Part shown: one piece after another, positions 1-6,475 of the stretch
Layout: each line of letters begins with the position of its first letter
Position numbering within the stretch: the stretch's first letter is position 1
NCBI GenBank assembly: GCA_023259875.1
Contig: JALRFL010000099.1
Coordinates: forward strand, 1-7,959
DNA from: Alphaproteobacteria bacterium
GTDB lineage: Bacteria > Pseudomonadota > Alphaproteobacteria > Puniceispirillales > UBA1172
Direction of reading: 5' to 3'
DNA length: 7,959 bases
Translations under genes and position numbers: made by a program
Notes under the pieces: model-generated
Told to the model about the DNA's origin: nothing
Databases searched by the model: none
What the model saw: only the letters and a program-made list of their open reading frames with translations

Positions 1-37
1 GCAAAGAAAGTAACGGTGTTGTTGGATCCGTCGTCGG

Positions 38-307
38 TTAGAGGTCCGAAATGTTGCGCGTTCCGCCTGCACCGCCGCCCTCACTCGTGCCAGTGATCAT
101 GGCCTCTTTGACCATCTGGGACTGGCCCATGCCAAGATAATCATTAGAACACCAGATAATGATATCACGCGGTCCATTTGGCCCGTGCCAGCGCGCGTGC
201 GGATGCTTACCAGCCAGTCGTTCAATTTCAGCAAAGTGACGGTATCGGTTTTGATGGTGCAGATCATCAAGGCGGTCTGCAAAAATACGGTCAGCCCAAT
301 GCGGCAT
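38..307 (-). CDS. hemA: 5-aminolevulinate synthase, N-terminal fragment (broken)
   Basis: 5-Aminolevulinate synthase is a PLP enzyme that condenses glycine with succinyl-CoA in the first step of alphaproteobacterial (C4) haem synthesis. The fragment shows the family's N-terminal pattern: an RYRHF segment near residues 21-25, the hallmark WCSNDYLGMG at 52-61, and GAGGTRNIS at 79-87. The NDYLGMG and GGTRNIS signatures separate it from the related BioF and Kbl enzymes. Family members are about 400 residues long, but here only two codons (Asp-Leu) follow RNIS before a TAA stop. None of the three frames downstream gives the expected SGT-(N/T)H continuation in the remaining bases. The PLP lysine and most of the catalytic domain are therefore absent, and the piece cannot be an active synthase. 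It follows the permease gene after 133 bases, and its start has only a weak ribosome site. It could be a decayed gene, a rearrangement breakpoint, or an assembly or sequencing fault near the end of the sequence. Confidence 0.8.
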   Translation of the reverse strand: MPHWADRIFADRLDDLHHQNRYRHFAEIERLAGKHPHARWHGPNGPRDIIIWCSNDYLGMGQSQMVKEAMITGTSEGGGAGGTRNISDL

Positions 308-440
308 GGCGTTATCCGTCGGTAATCGTTGTTTTCTTTTGACTTAACACAATAAACCGATAATTGACCAACGAAAGCATCTTACCTGTGACGATTTCGC
401 GCAAGCCCTTTATGCTCAGATGTTGAGATACGAGATGTGA
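308..440. other. 133-base gap between permease and hemA fragment
   Basis: No open frame of note and no stem followed by a T-run was found, so I see no terminator closing the transporter operon. I tried to place a promoter for hemA in the AT-rich stretch around 325-375 but found no pair of -35 and -10 boxes good enough to report. The gap is longer than any inside the upstream operon, which suggests hemA had its own expression signals. Confidence 0.5.
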
Positions 441-1691
441 TCAACCAGGGGTGATGCCGCGCATCCGTTCTGATCTGCGGCGAAGCAATTCCACCGTTGT
501 CAAAAGGAAGATCGACAATATTACCAAGATCGTAGCCACCGCCAAAATCGTCGGGCTAATCTGTTCCCTTATGCCAGAGAACATTTGCCGGGGAATCGTA
601 CGCTGGGTCACATCTGCCATCTGCAATACCACCACCACTTCGTCAAATGAGGTGATAAAGGCAAACAAGCCCCCCGATATTACCCCTGGCAAGATTAATG
701 GCATTTGAATATTGAAAAAGGTCGTCACAGGGCCTGCACCAAGATTCGCGGCAGATCGGGTAAGGCTTCGGTCAAAACCGGTTAAGGTTGCCGTTACCGT
801 GATAATCACAAATGGTGTGCCAAGCGCGGCGTGGGAAATGATCAACCCAATATAGGTTTTCGCAAGACCAATATAGGAAAAGAAATAAAACAGGCCAGAG
901 GCGGTAATCACCAGAGGCACAACCATGGGTGAGATTAGCAACGCGGTAATAGCGCGCTTATAAGGCATTTCTGAACGCGACAGGCCAATAGCCGCCAATG
1001 TTCCCAAAGCGGTTGAAATCAAAGTGGCAAAAAACCCAATAAAGAGAGAGTTTTTAATAGACCTTACCCATTGCGCGTTGCTCCACACATCTGACCACCA
1101 GCCTTCGGTCGCGTCTGGAGCAAACATCCCATTGGTTAAAATATCCCGATACCAGCGCAAGGAAAACGCCTCAGGGTCAAGGGATAACATCCCGGGGGTG
1201 AAGCTAAAATACGGCTCTTGGTTAAACGACAACGGAATCAAAATAAGGATAGGCGTAATCAGAAACACAAAAATACCGCCGCAAATGATGCGAAAGAAAT
1301 AAAATCCAAACACCTCACGCGGGGAAGCATAGGGGGGAAGTGGCAGGCGATAATCACCAGAGTTCAGCCAAACCGCAATCCGACCCAGAAAATACGCGGC
1401 CAATCCAGTCAACAGGCCAAACGCGATTGAGACAAAGAAATATCCGCCAATCAGGACTAACCCACCAAATAAGGCACCAGCTTGAAACCGAGTTAGATTC
1501 AAGGTGATCACCGCCACTGCCATAACCGCGGAAATTGCCGCCGCCGCCGCCAAAAAGGGCAACATCAAACTGGTATTACCAAGCGCGGATAGCAACCCAA
1601 GGAATGCCCCTAAACCAGCAGGAATAGCCATGCTAAACCATAACGGGGGTTGAGGTGGAATATAGCGGTATTTCCCTTGCGACATAACCAT
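441..1691 (-). CDS. potC: ABC transporter permease, PotC-like, with N-terminal extension
   Basis: This is the second inner-membrane permease of a spermidine/putrescine-type importer. The core from about residue 130 onward holds six predicted membrane helices. It includes the EAA-type cytoplasmic loop that docks on the ATPase (about 312-336, with SAANLGAG followed by an I..P-type ending) and the PotC-typical SFDE at 348-351. The protein is 416 residues, against about 264 for E. coli PotC. The excess is an N-terminal block of roughly 125 residues with three or four extra hydrophobic segments (around 16-36, 42-66, 71-107) ending in a proline-rich linker. The ATG at 1691 overlaps the TAA of the upstream permease by one base (TAATG), and a second ATG lies two codons on at 1685. 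Either start implies translational coupling. The ribosome site is only a GGGG run. Substrate is inferred from family and neighbours; other cationic amines or amino-acid derivatives are possible. Confidence 0.9.
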   Translation of the reverse strand: MVMSQGKYRYIPPQPPLWFSMAIPAGLGAFLGLLSALGNTSLMLPFLAAAAAISAVMAVAVITLNLTRFQAGALFGGLVLIGGYFFVSIAFGLLTGLAAYFLGRIAVWLNSGDYRLPLPPYASPREVFGFYFFRIICGGIFVFLITPILILIPLSFNQEPYFSFTPGMLSLDPEAFSLRWYRDILTNGMFAPDATEGWWSDVWSNAQWVRSIKNSLFIGFFATLISTALGTLAAIGLSRSEMPYKRAITALLISPMVVPLVITASGLFYFFSYIGLAKTYIGLIISHAALGTPFVIITVTATLTGFDRSLTRSAANLGAGPVTTFFNIQMPLILPGVISGGLFAFITSFDEVVVVLQMADVTQRTIPRQMFSGIREQISPTILAVATILVILSIFLLTTVELLRRRSERMRGITPG

Positions 1692-2935
1692 TACCCCAGT
1701 TTCATATTGTCGATCCCAACCACACGGTCATAGATCCAGAAGAAGAATAAAACAAAGACCAGCAACACAAGCCCAAGCGCGGCGGCCAGATTCCAGTTCA
1801 GCGATTTACGCATATGGAAATCAATAATATTAGAAATCATCTGGCCGTCCTGACCACCAACCAACGCCGGGGTGATGTAGTAACCAATCGCCAAAATAAA
1901 GACCAGCAATGACCCTGCGCCAATACCGGGAACAGATTGCGGAAAATAGACTTTCCAAAAAGCGGTCCAGTTTGTTGCGCCCATGGACTTAGCCGCCCTA
2001 ACATAAGCAGGTGATATTGTTTTCATCACCGAATAAAGAGGCATAATCATAAACGGCAACATAATATGCGTCATCGCGATTAGCGTGCCTGTTTTGTTAT
2101 AGATCAGCGAGAACCGATCCTCATCACTTGCCACCCCAAAGGCAACAAACAAATCATTCATCACACCTTGACCTTGTAACATGGCTATCCATGCGGTGGT
2201 TCTGACCAGAAGTGAGGTCCAAAAAGGCATCAGCACAAGTATCAGCAATAAATTCGAAGTGCGAAGGGGCAGGTTAGCCATCAAATACGCGACCGGGTAA
2301 CCCAAGAGCAAACAAGCTACTGTCACTATAAAGGAAATTTCAATCGTGCGAATAAAGAGGGTGATATGAATCTGGCGCAATTCGTCTTGCGGCTCAAACC
2401 CACCTGTTGCTTTAGCGCGCATATCAACAGCGTTAGCGATATAGCCAAGGGTATAGGTATCAGAGGCAATCTTTATGGCTTGCCACAATTCTAAATCATT
2501 CCAATCCTTATCTTTATCTCTTAAGGCTTCGAGATAAGGAGGTTCAAATTTTTTGGCTGAGCGTGAAGTTGATTTGAACAAAGATGTCGCCCCAGAATAT
2601 TCCCGGTTCACGCGGTTTGCGACCTTGCCAATATCTTTGTTTTCTCTGGCTCTGATCAGGTCTGACACCATAGCGGCGGCCATGGCTTCGGTAATGGGGC
2701 TTTCGCCATCCCATTCCTGCATGGCGGCAGTGGATTCCGGCATTAAAGACGAATAACTGTCATCATAGACCGCAGCCGTGAGCATAAACAGAATCGGCAA
2801 CACAAAGGCACTGATAATCAAGGCTAGCAAAGGACAAACCAAACCAAAGGCCCGCAGCTTTGTGCGGAACATCGATTGTGCCAGCTTTTTCTTTAGCGGA
2901 GTTCCGTCAGCGGCGAGAATGCGCGTATCCGACAT
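1691..2935 (-). CDS. potB: ABC transporter permease, PotB-like, with large periplasmic insertion
   Basis: This is the first inner-membrane permease of the importer, partnering the PotC-like protein. Helix 1 is at about residues 31-55 and is followed by an unusually long hydrophilic stretch (about 57-190) before helix 2 (about 192-220). Further helices lie near 228-253, 283-303, 338-360 and 383-403. By topology the insertion should be periplasmic; it is rich in charged residues and has no cysteine. The EAA loop is clear at about 313-338 (RAAKSMGA, ending FPQSVPGI). The length of 414 residues compares with about 285 for E. coli PotB, and the insertion accounts for the difference. The start at 2935 has a moderate AGAGGT ribosome site about 10 bases upstream. 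The gene lies 78 bases after the binding-protein gene, beyond an intrinsic terminator, so it depends on read-through or an unseen promoter. Confidence 0.9.
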   Translation of the reverse strand: MSDTRILAADGTPLKKKLAQSMFRTKLRAFGLVCPLLALIISAFVLPILFMLTAAVYDDSYSSLMPESTAAMQEWDGESPITEAMAAAMVSDLIRARENKDIGKVANRVNREYSGATSLFKSTSRSAKKFEPPYLEALRDKDKDWNDLELWQAIKIASDTYTLGYIANAVDMRAKATGGFEPQDELRQIHITLFIRTIEISFIVTVACLLLGYPVAYLMANLPLRTSNLLLILVLMPFWTSLLVRTTAWIAMLQGQGVMNDLFVAFGVASDEDRFSLIYNKTGTLIAMTHIMLPFMIMPLYSVMKTISPAYVRAAKSMGATNWTAFWKVYFPQSVPGIGAGSLLVFILAIGYYITPALVGGQDGQMISNIIDFHMRKSLNWNLAAALGLVLLVFVLFFFWIYDRVVGIDNMKLG

Positions 2936-2963
2936 GATTTTTCAGACCTCTGTCTTTAGGCGG

Positions 2964-3003
2964 AAAAGAAAAAGGGTGAAAGGAAGTGTTTATCCTTTCA
3001 CCC
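2964..3003 (-). terminator. Intrinsic terminator/attenuator between binding protein and permeases
   Basis: A perfect 11-bp inverted repeat (GGGTGAAAGGA at 2974-2984, TCCTTTCACCC at 2993-3003) encloses an 8-base loop. Read on the minus strand, the stem is followed immediately by TTTTTCTTTT, the classic rho-independent arrangement. It begins 10 bases after the binding-protein stop codon and lies upstream of two permease genes that belong to the same transporter. It therefore most likely acts as a partial terminator that lowers permease expression and protects the 3' end of the shorter transcript. Confidence 0.88.
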
Positions 3004-3013
3004 AAAGATGGAT

Positions 3014-4102
3014 TTAGTTAGCCAACCAAGCGTTGAAACGCTCATTCATTTCGTCTTGGTTGTCTGCCCACCATTCAAAGTCGTTCTGAATAGCGGTTTT
3101 GAAGTTATTCGGCGCTGTTGGCATCTGTGGACCCATAGCAAGGGATGGCTTGCTGTGGAAAGAACCAACCAATGGCGCGGATGACTTACGAGCAGGGCCA
3201 TAGGAAATGTATGAAGCCTGATCAGCAAGACGCTGGGTATCGGTTGAGAACGCGATAAAGTCCAGAGCCAGTTGCTTATTCTTTGTGCCTTTTGGGATGA
3301 TGAAAAGGTCAAGGTCATAAACCTGTGCATCCCAAACGATTTCAAATGGCTTATCTTCAGAAGCAACAGCGTTAAAGATACGGCCATTATAAGCTGTGGT
3401 CATTACCACTTCACCATCAGCCAAAAGCTGTGGTGGCTGAGCGCCGGCTTCCCACCAGATCACATCATCTTTGATGGTATCAAGCTTAGCGAAAGCACGG
3501 TCAACACCAGCGTCGGTTGACAGCACATCATAGATATCACCAGGTGCTACACCATCAGCGGCCAGAGCCATTTCAAGGTTTGCTTTTGGTGACTTACGCA
3601 TGCCGCGCTTACCAGGGAATTTAGCAGTGTCAAAGAAATCGCTGATTGTCTTTGGGCCATTTGACATCACTGATGAATCATAGGCGTAAATGGTTGACCA
3701 TACGATAGATGGAATGGCGCAATCGGTGACAGAACCTTCAATGAAGTCGGACATAGCAGGCGTTCCGTCAGGAGCGGCTGGCAAAATGGCAGGATCGATT
3801 TCTTCGGCCAAACCTTCGTCACAAGCGCGAACCGCGTCTGAAAGTTCAACGTCAACCACATCCCAAGTCACATTGCCGGCTTCAACCTGAGCCTTAATTT
3901 CTGCAATACCACCGTTGTAATCTTCGGATACTACGCTTGCACCAGTCTTTTTGGTCCAAGGCTTATGGTAAGCTTCCACCTGAGACTTGGTGTAAGCACC
4001 ACCCCAGGATACTACAGTCAGGCTTTCGGCTGATGCCGCACTTGCAACAGCAAGTGACAGAACAGCAGCAGATGCCAGTGTCATGCTTTTCTTAAATGTC
4101 AT
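3014..4102 (-). CDS. potD: Periplasmic polyamine-type substrate-binding protein, PotD-like
   Basis: This is the extracellular solute-binding protein that captures the ligand in the periplasm and delivers it to the PotB/PotC-like permeases. It is 362 residues long. A clear Sec signal peptide occupies residues 1-25: charged MTFKK, then an alanine/leucine-rich core, then a cleavage site after ASA, before Glu26. There is no lipobox cysteine. The mature start SLTVVSWGGAY is typical of the PotD/COG0687 group, where the Trp and Tyr of such a segment contact the ligand. Aromatic and acidic residues that could hold a cationic amine include W216/W217, E218, W257 and D258. The mature protein has only two cysteines, C94 and C128, a possible disulfide. 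The start is fixed by a strong AGGAGG five bases upstream (4108-4113). The ligand (putrescine, spermidine, agmatine or another guanidino compound) cannot be decided from sequence. Confidence 0.92.
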   Translation of the reverse strand: MTFKKSMTLASAAVLSLAVASAASAESLTVVSWGGAYTKSQVEAYHKPWTKKTGASVVSEDYNGGIAEIKAQVEAGNVTWDVVDVELSDAVRACDEGLAEEIDPAILPAAPDGTPAMSDFIEGSVTDCAIPSIVWSTIYAYDSSVMSNGPKTISDFFDTAKFPGKRGMRKSPKANLEMALAADGVAPGDIYDVLSTDAGVDRAFAKLDTIKDDVIWWEAGAQPPQLLADGEVVMTTAYNGRIFNAVASEDKPFEIVWDAQVYDLDLFIIPKGTKNKQLALDFIAFSTDTQRLADQASYISYGPARKSSAPLVGSFHSKPSLAMGPQMPTAPNNFKTAIQNDFEWWADNQDEMNERFNAWLAN

Positions 4103-4107
4103 TACTT

Positions 4108-4113
4108 CCTCCT
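4108..4113 (-). promoter_or_regulatory. Strong ribosome binding site of the binding-protein gene
   Basis: A full AGGAGG (minus strand) sits five bases before the ATG at 4102. It is the best Shine-Dalgarno sequence in the cluster, which fits the usual need for excess binding protein over transporter. Confidence 0.85.
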
Positions 4114-4130
4114 AATCAAAGTAAATTTCA

Positions 4131-4147
4131 GTTTAATCAGATTAAAC
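4131..4147. repeat. 17-bp near-perfect palindrome GTTTAATC-A-GATTAAAC
   Basis: Eight-base arms are exact inverted copies around a single central base. The arrangement suits binding by a dimeric regulator better than an RNA hairpin, because the loop would be too tight without opening a pair. It lies 28 bases upstream of the binding-protein start, in the gap after the ATPase gene. I found no convincing -35/-10 pair with it, so a role as an operator is a hypothesis. Confidence 0.5.
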
Positions 4148-4153
4148 CAAGCA

Positions 4154-4177
4154 TTGATTATTATTAACTATAATCAA
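4154..4177. repeat. Inverted repeat spanning the ATPase stop codon
   Basis: TTGATTAT (4154-4161) and ATAATCAA (4170-4177) are exact 8-base inverted copies around an 8-base spacer that contains the ATPase stop codon (4164-4166). The stem is entirely A/T apart from one G-C pair, so it is a weak hairpin at best and no T-run follows. It may be a protein site or an mRNA processing element. Confidence 0.4.
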
Positions 4178-5255
4178 GTGCGCGGCAATCATCAATATTC
4201 CAACTGACGAAACCATTCTTACCCGGTGCGAGGGAAATGGTTTTGTTGGAATTCGGAATCTTGGCGATAAACTCATCATTTCCGGCCACCGACATACGGC
4301 AACGGATATGATCACCAAGATAAATCAGCTCAAGGACTTTGGCTGGCAGGCTCATTTTTCCTTTCGGGGCTTTTTCTTCAAACGCCACGCGTTCAGGCCG
4401 AATCGACAAAGTGGTTTGCCCATCTTTGGGAACATCGACGACTTTCACCGCCTGCACCTTTCCATGTTTGCCCAGATCAACCTCAACCTTGCCGGCCTTA
4501 GTAGAGGACACCTTGCCAACCAGCGTGTTGTTTTCACCAATGAATTGGGCAACAAACGCATTCTCTGGCCGCTCATAAAGCGTGACAGGATCCGCTAATT
4601 GCTGCACCACACCATCATTAAACACCGCGATGCGGTTTGACATGGTCAAGGCCTCAGACTGATCATGGGTCACATAAACAACCGTCACGCCAAGCGATTC
4701 ATGAATATGCTTAATCTCATACTGCATATGTTCACGCAGCTGCTTATCAAGGGCACCCAGCGGCTCATCCATGAGCACCAGTTCAGGTTCAAAAACCAAT
4801 GCTCTGGCCAATGCAATACGCTGTTGCTGTCCACCAGAAAGCTGAGCTGGCTTACGATCACCAAAGGCTTCCATCTGAACCATCTCAAGCGCGCGTTTTA
4901 CTTTCGCCTCAGTTTCGGCCTTATCCATTTTGCGGACTTTAAGCGGAAAAGCCAGATTCTCATTAACCGTCATATGCGGAAACAAAGCATAGTTTTGAAA
5001 CACCATGCCAATGCCGCGGCGATGAGGCGGAATATTATTAATGGGTTTCCCATCAAGAAGAATATCCCCATGCGTGGCGGTTTCAAATCCAGCTAGCATC
5101 ATCAGGCAGGTTGTCTTTCCCGAACCCGATGGCCCGAGCATGGTGACAAACTCCCCTTTTTCGATATCGAGATTCAGATTCTTAACGACAAGGCTTTCAC
5201 CATCGTAACTTTTCTGAACATTATCGTAACGAACAAAAGGCAAATTCGATGCCAT
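4164..5255 (-). CDS. potA: ABC transporter ATP-binding protein, PotA-like
   Basis: This is the cytoplasmic ATPase that powers the importer, working as a homodimer beneath the two permeases. The nucleotide-binding domain is complete: Walker A GPSGSGKT at 41-48, Q-loop Gln87 in VFQNYALFPH, signature LSGGQQQR at 139-146, Walker B LVLMDE at 159-164, D-loop ALD at 168-170 and switch His197 in THD. After about residue 240 comes a C-terminal domain of the TOBE type found in PotA/UgpC-like ATPases, where regulatory or substrate-sensing contacts occur. The length of 363 residues is normal for PotA. The start at 5255 is supported by AAGGAG (5262-5267) six bases upstream. The gene follows the M24 gene after 66 bases and precedes the binding-protein gene by 61. 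Family membership is certain; the polyamine label is inferred from the whole set. Confidence 0.95.
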   Translation of the reverse strand: MASNLPFVRYDNVQKSYDGESLVVKNLNLDIEKGEFVTMLGPSGSGKTTCLMMLAGFETATHGDILLDGKPINNIPPHRRGIGMVFQNYALFPHMTVNENLAFPLKVRKMDKAETEAKVKRALEMVQMEAFGDRKPAQLSGGQQQRIALARALVFEPELVLMDEPLGALDKQLREHMQYEIKHIHESLGVTVVYVTHDQSEALTMSNRIAVFNDGVVQQLADPVTLYERPENAFVAQFIGENNTLVGKVSSTKAGKVEVDLGKHGKVQAVKVVDVPKDGQTTLSIRPERVAFEEKAPKGKMSLPAKVLELIYLGDHIRCRMSVAGNDEFIAKIPNSNKTISLAPGKNGFVSWNIDDCRALDYS

Positions 5256-5261
5256 TAAAAT

Positions 5262-5267
5262 CTCCTT
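5262..5267 (-). promoter_or_regulatory. Ribosome binding site of the ATPase gene
   Basis: AAGGAG on the minus strand, six bases before the ATG at 5255. It fixes this start and allows independent translation of the transporter genes after the 66-base gap. Confidence 0.8.
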
Positions 5268-5321
5268 GAATTGACTAATGACAAGAAAACAGATTGAAAA
5301 GGGTGATGCAAGTTTTTTCCT

Positions 5322-6473
5322 TTATCCGACAATCAAATCCAGAGAAGACCGCCCTAGCCTTTCATTTCCTGTGCTTGTAACCAGATAGCTTTCGCCAAGG
5401 GTCATAGCCACCCCAGCCTCGCTATCCATCAGAATCATGTGCATGAAATAGGTCATGCCTTCTCTAAGCACCACAGGGTTGCCAGAATAAAACATGGGCC
5501 AGTCCATCCAGTTTGGGGAAAAGGTCGTTCCCATGCTGTACCCACAAGCGTTCATCCGGGCGTGGTTAAACCCGTGCGCATCCATGACCTTGGCATGAGC
5601 ATCAAAAACCCCGCCAACGGTTTTACCGGGAACTAAGGCGTCTTCACACGCCTGCAAGGCCGCCACACACGCGGTGTGCATCGCCTCATGTTCATCTCTG
5701 GCTTTCCCGATAGGGATCGTGCGCATCATTGCTGCATGATAATGGCGATACGCCCCTGCCCATTCCAGCGTCAACTGATCTGTTTCGGATAACACGCGCC
5801 GCCCAGAAAAATACCGGCAGAGCAACGCATCAGCGCCAGAGCCAATAATAAACTCATTGCCGGGATAATCGCCGCCACCTTTGAAAATCTCACCCTGCAT
5901 GGCGGCCAAAATATGCCCTTCATCTGCGCCAGCATGAGCCAATTCAATCGCCGCATCAAGGGCACGATCAGCCAATTCCGCCGCCTTGCGCGCATAAACA
6001 ATTTCTTCGTCAGACTTGATCAACCTTAGATACGAAATCAATTCTGAATCATCGACCAATGTCGCAAAACCATCAAGAGCAGAATTAAGCCGCATGGCTG
6101 ACCGGCCTGTCATTCCATAAGCTTCATATTCAACCCCAAGACGCTTCCCTTTCAGCCCCATTTCATCTAGCAAATCTCGCAAATCGTCATGTGGGGTGCT
6201 GCCATGCTTATCCACCCAAACACGAATATCCGAAATATTGGAGGTGTTTTGCGCCTGCCGCAAATCTGGCGCGCGAGTGATCAAGGTCATGTCGCCATCT
6301 GCGCGGACGACCAAGCACTGAAAAAACACATAGCCAAAAGTATCATAGCCTGTGAGCCAATACATGCTTTCCTGCCGGAACAAAAGCATGCCGTCATAAT
6401 CCGCTTTTGCCATAGCGTCTTTAAGCTCTTGGCGGCGGCGAGAAAACTCTTGATCTGAAAAATGAAGTGCCAT
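5322..6473 (-). CDS. M24-fold (creatinase / aminopeptidase P-like) hydrolase with non-canonical active site
   Basis: The protein has 383 residues in two parts: a creatinase-type N-terminal domain (about 1-150) and a pita-bread catalytic domain (about 155-383). Most of the metal ligands of M24 peptidases (Asp, Asp, His, Glu, Glu) are replaced. By my alignment, the first Asp is Glu237 in TLEWAG, the second is Ala248 before MMRT, the His of the GHGIG motif is Tyr312 in GYSMG, and the fourth Glu is around Met345. Only the last Glu (Glu361, in GESYLVT) is kept. The position of the catalytic His of creatinase appears to be Cys219 (ALLCRYFSGRR). The pattern recalls metal-independent M24 enzymes such as creatinase and the ectoine hydrolases DoeA/EutD, which cut C-N bonds in amidine-like compounds rather than peptides. 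It starts two bases after the ureohydrolase stop (TAG-AA-ATG), so the two are translationally coupled, and it precedes the transporter genes. A cytoplasmic hydrolase of the imported compound or its product is likely; the substrate is unknown. Confidence 0.85.
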   Translation of the reverse strand: MALHFSDQEFSRRRQELKDAMAKADYDGMLLFRQESMYWLTGYDTFGYVFFQCLVVRADGDMTLITRAPDLRQAQNTSNISDIRVWVDKHGSTPHDDLRDLLDEMGLKGKRLGVEYEAYGMTGRSAMRLNSALDGFATLVDDSELISYLRLIKSDEEIVYARKAAELADRALDAAIELAHAGADEGHILAAMQGEIFKGGGDYPGNEFIIGSGADALLCRYFSGRRVLSETDQLTLEWAGAYRHYHAAMMRTIPIGKARDEHEAMHTACVAALQACEDALVPGKTVGGVFDAHAKVMDAHGFNHARMNACGYSMGTTFSPNWMDWPMFYSGNPVVLREGMTYFMHMILMDSEAGVAMTLGESYLVTSTGNERLGRSSLDLIVG

Positions 6474-6475
6474 TT

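Noticed and set aside
1..41. C-terminus of a plus-strand gene ending in TAG at 39-41
   Set aside because: Only about a dozen codons are visible with no recognisable motif; noted under the hemA junction but not supportable as a feature.
2778..3017. Plus-strand open frame spanning the gap before the PotB-like gene
   Set aside because: It reads antisense through the permease start and the terminator hairpin, is rich in basic residues as expected of a shadow frame, and has no supporting ribosome site or homology.
4665..5096. A 143-codon plus-strand open frame
   Set aside because: It lies antisense within the ATPase gene, which has every ABC motif intact; the plus-strand translation shows no recognisable domain and is a shadow.
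5256..5321. Internal promoter in the gap between the M24 and ATPase genes
   Set aside because: A TTGCAT box is present but the sequence about 17 bases downstream does not resemble a -10 element, and no stem-loop was found.
5322..6473. DddP, the M24-fold DMSP lyase of marine alphaproteobacteria
   Set aside because: DddP is longer and keeps a metal-binding site of Asp, His and Glu residues; here those positions are mostly substituted and the length is 383 residues.
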